Positions 16,701-23,774 of a stretch of DNA of 42,896 bases are shown here, in pieces. The DNA comes from an uncultured Clostridium sp. (GTDB taxonomy: Bacteria; Bacillota; Clostridia; Lachnospirales; Lachnospiraceae). Under the pieces are notes generated by a model, which made no database searches, had not been told where the DNA came from, and saw only the letters and a program-made list of their open reading frames with translations. The position numbers and the translations under genes are program-made. The DNA is taken from NCBI RefSeq assembly GCF_900547735.1, contig NZ_URHZ01000046.1, positions 1-42,896 on the forward strand, given 5' to 3'. Position 1 is the stretch's first letter. Each line of letters begins with the position of its first letter.

Positions 16701-18925
16701 TCCCACATTTCCCGGAACGGCAGGGCATCCAGGGGTTTTGCATCGGGATCCCCGTGGATCCACCGGCAGTTTTCCAGCTTTGTGCCCAGAAGCATCTCCA
16801 CGCCCCAGGCCGTTGTGTATTCCAGCTCTTTCTTTTCCTCGATCAGAGCATTTAACCGGTTCAGAATACGGATGCAGGCGCCTTCTCCATTTGCAAACAG
16901 CTTTGAGGCCTGTTTTTCATCTACGTCCACGGGCGGCAGAATCCATTCTTTGTCCGTATCGTAGAGCCCGTATCCAGGCGTGTTTAAGATATCCTGAGCT
17001 TCACTTTTCTCCCCCAGCAGTTCGCCGAGCAGCACCTGCTCGCGCCCCGTAGGCTCCGTGAGCTCCTGCAAAAGCGGTTTGACGGCGGGAAACTCCGCGG
17101 GCTGTTCTTTCTTTATTTGAAGAGCGAGGTCGAGAGCTCCCATGCGGCATTCTTCGGACCCGGTCTTAATCAGCCTGCCGACGGAGGCCTGCAGCGCGGC
17201 CGGTTCCTGCTTTCTGAGAAGTTTCAGCACTCCGGCCCTCCCCTTCTTATATTTCAGGTTTTGTTCGATCTTCAGGTAATCCTCCGCCGTCAGTTTCATA
17301 TCCTCCACCAGAAGAAACGCCGACTGCATCGTGTACTCCTCCGGGTTGTGGAGCAGTTCAAAGAGGACGTCACGCCTTACCTGGGACTTCGGCCGGTACA
17401 ACAGCACGCGGGCGGCCGCAGCGCGGGAAGCGCCGGACGAACTGCCCTGGCCGACCGTCGGGATCAGGCCCGCCGCCTCGTCCAGGTACGCCTCATCCTG
17501 CAGCATCCAGGCAATCAGGCACATCCTGACCGCAATGTCTGACTGTGTCATGGTTACACGGTACCAGGGAAAAATACACGGGTTTAAATCCAGCCCCTTT
17601 TTTGGGAGCCGCCCAAGAATATCCCGGAACAGGCCGTAAATCTTTCTGGCCTCCTCCTCATTCTCAAACAGATCGGTTACCGGCTTCACGTCCGGTTTTC
17701 TGACTTTGCCGTCGCGGAGCTGGAAATAGGATCTTTCGTCCTTCTCCTCGATCAGCGCCCGAAAATCGCCGTATGTATTGTCCATAAAGCCGGGCAGGAA
17801 ACAGGCCACCAGTTCCAAATCCTCCGGCCAGCTTAAAATGGCCTCTTTTGCCGCTTTTCTCTTCAGATGTGCATACTGCAGGGAGCGGTTAAAATAGGAG
17901 GCCGTCATCTTCTGGTTCTTCGTTCCTTCCCGGATCAGTTTCTGCATCGCTTCGACCGCCCGGTCCGCGTCGTAGAATCCGAGCGCCCACAGACCGCAGC
18001 TAATCGCCACGGAATCGTTGCTTTCGAGCTGTTCCCTGCAAGCCGCCTCATCTCTCAGACAGCTCCCCATCAGACGCACCAGTTTCTCCGTAATGCGATC
18101 AATGCTTTTTTCATCGAAAATGCCGATCCAGGCGCTGACAGCCCGCTTGATGGAAGAATAGCGGACCAGATCATTTTCCTCAATTACCGCAAACAGGTGC
18201 AGGAATGCCTCGGGACGGCCGGCATCCATGGTTTCACAAACCGCCTGCCTCGCTCCCTCCTGAAGCCGCGCCGCCAAAAGAAATTTACCGAGCGCCTCAT
18301 AAAGTCCGCTGCTTTTACTCATGACGATTCCGCGGATCAGTTCATGGCTGATCATCAGAGTGTTTCCTTCGCCCATCAGAATATCTTCCACGGCACGGAT
18401 TATTTCCGCATCTCCCCGGTCAATTCCGGCCGCCAGTATTCCCGCGTAACTGAAACGCTCCGATCTGGCATGGTCGTAAATCTCCGGATCCACCTGCCCG
18501 GTCAGAACCCCGGCAAGCGATGCCCCATAAAAATCCAGCCTCGAATAGGCCCAGAGGAGCTGGATGCTCTGGAATACAAACGGCAGGTAGCTCTTTGAAC
18601 GCACGCTGCGCCTGTACCATCCGGCCGTCATCTGGAACTGGTTCATCTGATCCAGGGCATAATAAAATTCTTCGGTCAGATGTTCCGGCACGCAGACCGC
18701 CACCAGTCCCCGAAGTTCACTTTTATAAAGCCCGCTGAGGGTTTCGTATCTGCCGCTCTGCAGTTGTTCCCTCATCCATCTCTGCGGTTCCTGGGGCACG
18801 GAATAATATGCCATTCCGGGAAGCAGTTGTTTCTCCCTGTCGGAAAGGGCGTGCGCCTTCGCCTTAGCCCCGTCGATCCAGTTTTCCGTCATTTTGCGTC
18901 TTGTCTGATATGTATAATCTGCCAT
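13724..18925 (-). CDS. Giant DUF4132-type protein (MolR/YehI-related C-terminus)
   Basis: This 1733-residue soluble protein has a long helical N-terminal part resembling HEAT/ARM-like repeats. The C-terminal region, from about residue 1470, matches the DUF4132/DUF5724-type families. Landmarks are HPSDLYREGHW, the ALRSRRWVADYEDG segment, YTVHLGSGVVH near residue 1660, and a conserved end with GRIFLPFIDDDPKTAE and KIKDPSILEQI. In E. coli the related YehI/MolR gene lies beside a MoxR-type AAA+ ATPase, a von Willebrand A protein and a SWIM zinc-finger protein; none of these is in this window. A 143-residue gene sits 17 bp upstream and is probably co-transcribed. The biochemical role is unknown. 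Proposed links of this family to MoxR chaperone or conflict systems are family-level inference. Confidence 0.85.
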   Translation of the reverse strand: MADYTYQTRRKMTENWIDGAKAKAHALSDREKQLLPGMAYYSVPQEPQRWMREQLQSGRYETLSGLYKSELRGLVAVCVPEHLTEEFYYALDQMNQFQMTAGWYRRSVRSKSYLPFVFQSIQLLWAYSRLDFYGASLAGVLTGQVDPEIYDHARSERFSYAGILAAGIDRGDAEIIRAVEDILMGEGNTLMISHELIRGIVMSKSSGLYEALGKFLLAARLQEGARQAVCETMDAGRPEAFLHLFAVIEENDLVRYSSIKRAVSAWIGIFDEKSIDRITEKLVRLMGSCLRDEAACREQLESNDSVAISCGLWALGFYDADRAVEAMQKLIREGTKNQKMTASYFNRSLQYAHLKRKAAKEAILSWPEDLELVACFLPGFMDNTYGDFRALIEEKDERSYFQLRDGKVRKPDVKPVTDLFENEEEARKIYGLFRDILGRLPKKGLDLNPCIFPWYRVTMTQSDIAVRMCLIAWMLQDEAYLDEAAGLIPTVGQGSSSGASRAAAARVLLYRPKSQVRRDVLFELLHNPEEYTMQSAFLLVEDMKLTAEDYLKIEQNLKYKKGRAGVLKLLRKQEPAALQASVGRLIKTGSEECRMGALDLALQIKKEQPAEFPAVKPLLQELTEPTGREQVLLGELLGEKSEAQDILNTPGYGLYDTDKEWILPPVDVDEKQASKLFANGEGACIRILNRLNALIEEKKELEYTTAWGVEMLLGTKLENCRWIHGDPDAKPLDALPFREMWEEFYRNEIKTPEMLLELYLYQKCRAQRGPYERNIEIYKKVFGSGLIKKPPFKDLIQGLRCGAQARTVIDTLYSQFVPDGLKARFGLIGTAKFLSVLDKSNALYECEEKAWNGTKEKYTKRAADLPVFEEMRWWLSLVDEKDWGSAFTLRFKLQEFYRKIKDSEKFRRYDRGRTGYLGLSDYVQCYVKGIWDKDLFYKSVFSFLDMKSLLGPVSTVEQKGAVSSRDARVGELNAFFGQGVIKPVDGKYHFDQIGDEIPAMKLAHEIYHETVPLVLKVELKRGEQETPFSGYVSSIRAIYGIDLMIQILTALGKETLQRAGGYYSNIGDRKMVLSHLLKVCRPKPEETAKDLKKALKGTDITKKRLVELAMYAQQWIPLLEEYLGLPGFQSGCYYFMAHTGERLDEFTTSMIAKYTPLTPEELRDGAFDIHWFFEAYDKLGDKEFKLLYDAAKYSSTGAAHARARKYADAALGKVDKETLKAEITDKRNKDLLMSIGLLPLAGNEKSARGKTSERDKKKREEDLLDRYQFIQKFHKESRKFGAQRRASEGRAVALALQNLSVNAGFTDVTRLTLRMENRLVETMDRYFDWNRLDDVELRILVDENGKSSLQCGKGGKLLKSLPAKYKKNEMVLEYQEVNKKLKEQYSRTRQMMEQAMEDRTSFEVWEFLELAKNPVVRPIVTPLVMMAAEDAAAGDGGNPDAGIRLGFLKEEGLEDWSGAITPLKPDEKILIAHPSDLYREGHWHEYQKMLFDRQIKQPFKQVFRELYVKLTEELDKDDSRMFSGNQIQPQKTVGALRSRRWVADYEDGLQKIYYKENIVARIYAMADWFSPSDVEAPTLEWVVFSDRKTFRPLKIREIPDVLYSEVMRDVDLAVSVAHAGGVDPETSHSTVEMRKAIVECNLELFKIKNVRLEGSHAFIDGKLGQYTVHLGSGVVHQMGNAMLFVVPVHSQQRGRIFLPFIDDDPKTAEILSKILLFAEDTKIKDPSILEQIR

Positions 18926-18942
18926 CTAATCCTCCCTCTTCC

Positions 18943-19374
18943 TTACCAGCCCGACAGCATTGTAAGTCTTATGAATGTGAATACGGGTTCCCCTTCTCCG
19001 CCTGCTCCCCAGGGAACCGCCTGCTCCAGGCCGGTCAGTTCCTCCTCACCGGCAAACACGCGGTATATTCCGTCTTCAAAGCACTGTACCGCATTATCCA
19101 CCGCCTTTTCAGGATCCGCGTCACTGCCTCCCCGGAGGCCGAAGGAAACCTTCCCCGCCGCGGCCTGTCCGCTGATTTCCTCCTTTGTCAGGTAAGAAAG
19201 TACCTGCCCCTCATCCTTCCGCTCGTTATACTGCCTTACGGAAAGACTCACCAGCTCCGTGAGAAGTTCCCGCACCGTGTCCGGCTTTCTTCCCAGTTCA
19301 AAAGGGACCGGACGCAGATCTTCTTTTTTCTGTTTTCCCGCCCTTTTCATCCTTGCATAGATTGTGTATGCCAT
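18943..19374 (-). CDS. Small partner protein of the DUF4132-type gene, unknown function
   Basis: The 143-residue soluble protein starts with a basic segment (MAYTIYARMKRAGKQKKED), followed by a pattern TVRELLTELVSLSVRQYNERK at about residues 33-53. The middle is Gly/Ala-rich and acidic (FGLRGGSDADPEKAVDNAVQCFEDGIYRVF, residues about 78-107), and the end, EPVFTFIRLTMLSGW, looks like a beta strand. GGGAGG precedes the ATG. It lies 17 bp upstream of the DUF4132-type gene on the same strand, which implies an operon and probably a physical or functional pair. I do not recognise a named domain; an adaptor or regulator for the giant protein is a guess. Confidence 0.78.
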   Translation of the reverse strand: MAYTIYARMKRAGKQKKEDLRPVPFELGRKPDTVRELLTELVSLSVRQYNERKDEGQVLSYLTKEEISGQAAAGKVSFGLRGGSDADPEKAVDNAVQCFEDGIYRVFAGEEELTGLEQAVPWGAGGEGEPVFTFIRLTMLSGW

Positions 19375-19404
19375 ATGACACCTCCCATAACAATTCTTAT
19401 TACC

Positions 19405-19433
19405 AGTTTAACGTTAATGGAGGGAATAGACAA
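19405..19433 (-). promoter_or_regulatory. Candidate sigma-A promoter of the DUF4132 operon
   Basis: On the minus strand, TTGTCT (19428-19433) and TAAACT (19405-19410) are 17 bases apart, about 30 bases before the ATG at 19374. A perfect 10-bp palindrome TTAACGTTAA (19408-19417) overlaps the -10 side of the spacer and could be an operator. The boxes are imperfect. Confidence 0.4.
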
Positions 19434-19472
19434 GCGGTTATCACAACTACTTTGTGTGGGTGGAGGGAGGAA

Positions 19473-19624
19473 GTAACAGTTCAGATAGGTCTGCGCATTT
19501 ACTGCGCTGACCGTACAAAAAGGTAGTGGCAGCAAGCATTCGGCTCATCGCGCAGCGATTTCATTAGCCGAATGCCGTAACAGTTCATGCTGTCTGAACT
19601 GTTACGGGAGGAATGAGAACGCCG
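19473..19624. repeat. Nested palindromic intergenic element (family B)
   Basis: This fills most of the 273-bp gap between the DUF4132 operon start and the M20 gene end. GTAACAGTTCAGA (19473-19485) pairs with TCTGAACTGTTAC near its far end. GCATTCGGCT (19536-19545) pairs with AGCCGAATGC (19566-19575). CGTAACAGTTCA (19576-19587) pairs with TGAACTGTTACG (19595-19606) as a 12-bp stem with a 7-base loop. The final 17 bases, GAGGAATGAGAACGCCG (19608-19624), recur exactly at 42670-42686, at the head of the family A element. It looks like a non-autonomous dispersed repeat rather than a gene. Confidence 0.75.
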
Positions 19625-19647
19625 TCTTTCAGAGGTATCCTCTCTTC

Positions 19648-20844
19648 TTAACTTAAAAACTCAAACGCCGCCAGTGCCATTGCCCTGGTTGCCAGTTTGA
19701 TATATGTTTCATCCACCATGAATTGTCCGCTGTGGGCCGGAGCGAAGTTCCCCGTACCAAGCTGCAGATAGCAGGAGGGCGCTTTTCGGGAATAAAAGCC
19801 GAAATCTTCGGCTGTCAGCGCCTGGCGGTTTCCCGTCAGCACAGCGGGCTCTGGAATCTGCTCCATGATTCCGCCGTAGAGTTCGGTAGTATACTTATCC
19901 ATCAGCGACGTGACGAATTCTGTCAGGGGGCCGTCGTTGTATATGGCCGGATAGCCGGGATTGATGTCCACGTCGCATGTTCCGCCGGTGGCCGCCGCTA
20001 TCCCCGCACAAATCTCCCGTATCTGGCGGAACATGACTTCCCTTGTCTCTTCTCTTGCGTTCCGCATCATGCAGAAGAGTTCGGCACGGTCGGCCACGAT
20101 ATTGCCTGCCCTGCCGCCGGAAATCCGGCCCACGTTCAGGGTCGACTGCTGCATGGGGCTTATGTTTCTCGACACAATGGTATTCAGCGCCATCACAATA
20201 TTAGCGGCAATCTGGATTGCGTCGACTCCGTCCTGGGGCGCGGAGGAGTGAGCCGCTTTTCCGTGGACCGTGATATGGCAGCCGTCCGAGTAGGAGGTCA
20301 GATACCCGGTGCCAACCAGAAACTGTCCTGCTTCGGTCGGATTAACATGCAGTCCGAAGCAGGCATCCGGCAGTTCGTCCATCAGTCCCTGTTCTATCAT
20401 TCTGCGGCCGCCTCCGCCCCGTTCTTCCCCCGGCTGAAATACGAGTTTTACCCGGCCAGACCAGAAGTCCTTCATTCTGTTGAGAATCTCTCCCACGGCC
20501 AGAAGGTTGGCCGTATGCACATCATGCCCGCAGGCGTGCATGATTCCTTCCTTTTCCGATTTAAAAGACAGTTCTGTCTCCTCACCGATGGGCAGCGCAT
20601 CCATATCCGCCCGCAGCATCAGAAGTTTTCCCGGCCTGCCGCTGTCGATACACGCCACAATACCGGGTTCCACCGGGCTTTTCTCATAGGGTATTCCCAT
20701 GCGTTTAAGCTCTTTTGCCACCAGTGCGCTCGTTTCGTACTCCTCAAAGGCCGTCTCGGGGTTCCGGTGAATCCTGCGCCGGATGGAGATTGTGTTGTTT
20801 TCCAGTTCATCTGAGAGTTTTATAATTCGTTCTATCGGCTCCAT
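19648..20844 (-). CDS. M20-family metallo-amidohydrolase
   Basis: This is a zinc or manganese-dependent amidohydrolase of the M20D group (relatives: hippurate hydrolase, N-acyl amino acid deacylase, IAA-amino acid hydrolase), 398 residues. Metal and catalytic motifs are intact: RADMDALP, MHACGHDVHTANLL, GEERGGGGRRMIEQG with the catalytic Glu, and HSGQFMVDE near the C-terminus. A dimerisation insert lies between about 180 and 290. AGGAGG precedes the ATG. It is separated from the iron-dependent dehydrogenase operon by a terminator at 20939-20975, so it is probably its own transcription unit. It would release an amino acid from an N-acyl or aminoacyl conjugate in the cytoplasm; the exact substrate is open. 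Confidence 0.92.
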   Translation of the reverse strand: MEPIERIIKLSDELENNTISIRRRIHRNPETAFEEYETSALVAKELKRMGIPYEKSPVEPGIVACIDSGRPGKLLMLRADMDALPIGEETELSFKSEKEGIMHACGHDVHTANLLAVGEILNRMKDFWSGRVKLVFQPGEERGGGGRRMIEQGLMDELPDACFGLHVNPTEAGQFLVGTGYLTSYSDGCHITVHGKAAHSSAPQDGVDAIQIAANIVMALNTIVSRNISPMQQSTLNVGRISGGRAGNIVADRAELFCMMRNAREETREVMFRQIREICAGIAAATGGTCDVDINPGYPAIYNDGPLTEFVTSLMDKYTTELYGGIMEQIPEPAVLTGNRQALTAEDFGFYSRKAPSCYLQLGTGNFAPAHSGQFMVDETYIKLATRAMALAAFEFLS

Positions 20845-20900
20845 AAGCCATTACCTCCTGCTGCCAGTAATATTGTAGTAATCTTGTAATAATCAACAAC

Positions 20901-20925
20901 GAAAAGTACGCTTCGCGAACTTTTC
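20901..20925. repeat. Short stem-loop upstream of the M20 gene
   Basis: GAAAAGT-A-CGC-TTC-GCG-A-ACTTTTC is a near-perfect hairpin with one A-A mismatch. The leading CAACGAAAAGT block recurs at 41799-41809 inside another palindromic element, again followed by CGC after one base. It may be a fragment of a dispersed repeat, or part of the M20 upstream region. Confidence 0.45.
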
Positions 20926-20938
20926 ATTGCCACTCAAT

Positions 20939-20975
20939 AAAAAGCGGGTGCCCATGTTCAGACATCCGCTTTTTT
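20939..20975 (-). terminator. Terminator after the AstE-YfcC-dehydrogenase operon
   Basis: AAAAAGCGGGTG pairs with CATCCGCTTTTT around a 13-base loop, with one G-U pair. Minus-strand transcripts end in TTTTT; the opposite side is also T-rich, so it could act in both directions. It lies about 170 bp after the dehydrogenase stop, beyond the 16-bp tandem repeats. Confidence 0.75.
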
Positions 20976-21067
20976 ACAGATCGTTCAGGTTGTTTTCATC
21001 AACCTTTGTTGTCGGAATCCTCTGTCTAAATCATAGCAGGATTCCCTTCTCTTATGCAAGGGGTAAT

Positions 21068-21131
21068 GGGTTCTAAGGGTAAAGGTTTCTAAGGATAAAG
21101 GATTCTGGGGGTAAAGGATTCTGGGAATAAA
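21068..21131. repeat. Four tandem copies of a 16-bp unit
   Basis: Four consecutive 16-bp units of the form GGNTTCTNNGGNTAAA: GGGTTCTAAGGGTAAA, GGTTTCTAAGGATAAA, GGATTCTGGGGGTAAA and GGATTCTGGGAATAAA. They end 12 bp before the stop codon of the iron-dependent dehydrogenase (minus strand), in its 3' untranslated region. No coding frame is suggested. Confidence 0.85.
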
Positions 21132-21143
21132 GCATTTCTCTCC

Positions 21144-22268
21144 CTAATACAGTCTGTTGTAAATCTCCAGAACCTGCTCCCGGTTTATCTCCACAAAATT
21201 ATTGGCCATCAGCCTGCCCTGGTTTTCCATAACGGAGTCGGCAAATTCCACCAGTTTTTCACGCCGTACGCCGTATTCATGCAGGGCCTTTTTAGGCAGA
21301 AGAAATCCCAGCAGTTTTTCCAGTTCCTCATATACCTCCCCTTCCCGGCATTCCAAAATATCGGCCAGAAAACGGTTCAGCACTGCAATCTCCCCCTCCG
21401 TCCTTCGTTCCATATAGTGATTCATGACCCCTGTGAAAACAGCGTAGTTGGACTCCCCATGTGCAACGTGAAAAGCGGCTCCCAGAGGATAGCTCAGCGC
21501 ATGGACCGCGGCGCAGCCTGCATTTCCGAATGCAATTCCGGCAAAGCAGCTTGCTGTCAGGAAATCGTCCGTCAGCTCTGTCCTGGCTCCCTCTCCTTCC
21601 GCGAGAATTTTTTTATATCCCTTCAGAATCATTTCCATTGCCCTATATCCGAAAAGCCGGGTAAACTCATTCCCCTTCGGGGACAGAGTCGACTCCACCG
21701 CATGGATCAAGGCGTCGATTGAGCTGGTTGCAAATACATAAGGCGGCAGCTTTTCCAACAGTTCCGGCACCAGCACTGCCCGATCCGCATACATTGCATC
21801 ATTTGCCAGTCCCTTTTTCGTTCCTTTCGAGATTAAAGCAAGAATGGAGATATTGGTCATCTCGCTCCCCGTACCGCAGGTTGTAGGAACAAGTATCAGT
21901 TCCCTTGCCTTTTCGGGCCGGATTACGCCATCGTAAAGCTCCGAAACAGGAGTCAGCGTTTTCAGGGCAAACAGTTTTGCAATATCGATTACGGTTCCCC
22001 CGCCGATTCCAATAATACGTTTATACTCGCCTTTCCGGTCGCGGGCCATGGCCTCCACCATCTCATCCGACGGCTCTCCCGCGCCGTACCGTTCCTGATA
22101 TAATACGTCGCAGTTCAGCTTCAGTTTTTCAAAATAAGGGCGGTAGACCGGTTCATTTGTGAGGATCAGATCGCCTTTTCCAAGTTCCAGACCGGCGGCA
22201 AATTCCTTTGCGGTCCTGTATTTGCAGATCGCCGGTCTTACTTTAAATTCTTCTATTGCTGCTTTCAT
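21144..22268 (-). CDS. Iron-containing alcohol dehydrogenase (4-hydroxybutyrate dehydrogenase-like)
   Basis: This group III (iron-activated) NAD-dependent dehydrogenase has 374 residues. The nucleotide-binding GIGGGTVIDIAK, the PTTCGTGSEMTNISIL motif and the metal-binding DALIHAVESTLSP and HALSYPLGAAFHVAHGESNY segments are intact. The SSIDALIHAVES and LPPYVFAT stretches resemble 4-hydroxybutyrate dehydrogenases of clostridia, which interconvert 4-hydroxybutyrate and succinic semialdehyde. The start is set at the ATG with AGGAGGAG upstream, 11 codons inside the longest frame. It is third in an operon after an AstE-like deacylase and a YfcC-type carrier, 109 bp behind the latter. Reduction of a C4 semialdehyde or similar is likely; specificity is inferred from similarity. 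Confidence 0.88.
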   Translation of the reverse strand: MKAAIEEFKVRPAICKYRTAKEFAAGLELGKGDLILTNEPVYRPYFEKLKLNCDVLYQERYGAGEPSDEMVEAMARDRKGEYKRIIGIGGGTVIDIAKLFALKTLTPVSELYDGVIRPEKARELILVPTTCGTGSEMTNISILALISKGTKKGLANDAMYADRAVLVPELLEKLPPYVFATSSIDALIHAVESTLSPKGNEFTRLFGYRAMEMILKGYKKILAEGEGARTELTDDFLTASCFAGIAFGNAGCAAVHALSYPLGAAFHVAHGESNYAVFTGVMNHYMERRTEGEIAVLNRFLADILECREGEVYEELEKLLGFLLPKKALHEYGVRREKLVEFADSVMENQGRLMANNFVEINREQVLEIYNRLY

Positions 22269-22377
22269 ACGCTCCTCCTGTCTCGTGTGTATTTTGTTCA
22301 CACCTTTTGGGGCTCCGCTTTCTGTTTCCTCCCGGTTCTTTATTCACCTCTGCTGCCAGTCCCTGATTCCGCAGGAG

Positions 22378-23754
22378 TTACGCAAGGCCAATCTGAACCG
22401 CGATAAAAATGGCGGCAGCTCCGACTAAAAACCATACCATAAAAAGCGGAAGGATCCATTTCAGCCATTTGCTGTAAGGCACCTTAGCCACAACAATACA
22501 TGACATTAAAAGGCTGGATGTCGGGAAAATAATATTGGTAAATCCATCTCCATACTGAAACGCCAGTACCGCCACCTGCCTGGTAAGACCCGCTATGTCG
22601 GCCATCGGAGCCATAAGCGGGATGACTATTGCCGCCTGGCCGGATGCTGAATTGACAAAAAAGTTAAACATCAGGTTTACAACATACATTCCAATAGCAG
22701 AAATGGACGGAGGCATGCACTTCAGCGGCTCGCTCATAAAATAAATGATCGTATGAATGATATTTCCATTTGTCATAATCACCGAAATTGTTGTTGCAAA
22801 TCCTACAATCATACAGGCGAAAGAAACATTCTGTACTCCACTGATAAAGCTGTCCGAAATTGCCTCGTTATCCATACCTCCAATATACCCGGATATAATT
22901 CCAACCGCCAGCATGACCGCCGCCAGATGAGCCGTAGTCCAACCATAATTTAAAGAACCCACAATAAACACGATAAGGCCTGCCGTCATTGTCATAAGCA
23001 CTGCAAAATGCCTCCCTGTAAAGGGGATATCTATTTCTTCCACCTCTTTCGGGAAATCGGTATTATCAAGAATGCTGCACTTTTTATCCTTCTGCACCCT
23101 CAACGCGTATCTCATCGTATATGCTACACTGATCACAAACAGAACCGCCACTACCGACGTCCTGAAACCCAGTCCCGAAAACATTTTAATCCCCGCCAGG
23201 GACTGGGCCAATCCCGTTGAGGTCGGTGCCAAAGGTGCGGCACAGAATCCGATATAATCTCCCAGAAAAACAATAGCCACACCGACCATGGGATCCATCT
23301 TCAGTTTCTTGGCGACCATCAGCCCCAACGGCATAAAGACGACCACAGCCGCTACTATCAGTCCCGTTGCTCCCAGAATTGTGAACAGAAGCATCATAAC
23401 AGGAATAATCAAAATAGCCCTGTCCTGAAGCCGGTTAAATATCACAGAAAACAATGCGTCAAAGGCTCCCGTATCCGTAACTACTTTGATATTGCCTCCA
23501 ACGAGAAACATCATAAAAATAATAGCCGCCTGGGACGTAAAGCCTTTGTGAAATGAAAGGAAAAAGTCCACAAGGCCGACCGGACTCTGTTCTACAAAAT
23601 GAAATGAATCCGGATCTACAACCTGTCTGGTTCCCTCCGTTATAAATTCATACTGCCCCGCCGGAATCAAATAGGTCAGAAGTGCAACAATTACCGCCAG
23701 TACCATAATAATGGCAAACACTCCCGGCATTTTCAGTTTTTTTACACTGCTCAT
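22378..23754 (-). CDS. YfcC/ArcD-type membrane carrier
   Basis: This integral membrane protein has 458 residues and about 12 membrane segments and belongs to the YfcC family (DcuC/ArcD-related carriers thought to move basic amino acids, peptides or C4 compounds). Typical features include the N-terminal LTYLIPAGQYEF stretch, MMFLVGGNIKVVTDTGAFDA at about 81-100, the APTSTGLAQSLAG segment near residue 178, and the C-terminal NSASGQAAIVIPLMAPMADIAGL stretch. AAAGGGGG lies about ten bases before the ATG. It follows the AstE-like gene by 20 bp and is controlled with it, probably by the divergent LysR regulator. It is likely to import the amide or acyl amino acid that AstE hydrolyses, which is inference. 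Confidence 0.9.
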   Translation of the reverse strand: MSSVKKLKMPGVFAIIMVLAVIVALLTYLIPAGQYEFITEGTRQVVDPDSFHFVEQSPVGLVDFFLSFHKGFTSQAAIIFMMFLVGGNIKVVTDTGAFDALFSVIFNRLQDRAILIIPVMMLLFTILGATGLIVAAVVVFMPLGLMVAKKLKMDPMVGVAIVFLGDYIGFCAAPLAPTSTGLAQSLAGIKMFSGLGFRTSVVAVLFVISVAYTMRYALRVQKDKKCSILDNTDFPKEVEEIDIPFTGRHFAVLMTMTAGLIVFIVGSLNYGWTTAHLAAVMLAVGIISGYIGGMDNEAISDSFISGVQNVSFACMIVGFATTISVIMTNGNIIHTIIYFMSEPLKCMPPSISAIGMYVVNLMFNFFVNSASGQAAIVIPLMAPMADIAGLTRQVAVLAFQYGDGFTNIIFPTSSLLMSCIVVAKVPYSKWLKWILPLFMVWFLVGAAAIFIAVQIGLA

Positions 23755-23774
23755 ACCAACCGGTCCCCCTTTCG

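Noticed and set aside
19723..20814. Plus-strand frame of 363 residues opposite the M20 gene
   Set aside because: Despite its length it is the complement of an intact M20 enzyme with conserved motifs, and has low-complexity, non-protein-like composition.
21068..21131. CRISPR array or iteron-type origin
   Set aside because: Four contiguous 16-bp units with no spacers, no replication initiator gene and no AT-rich unwinding region next to them.
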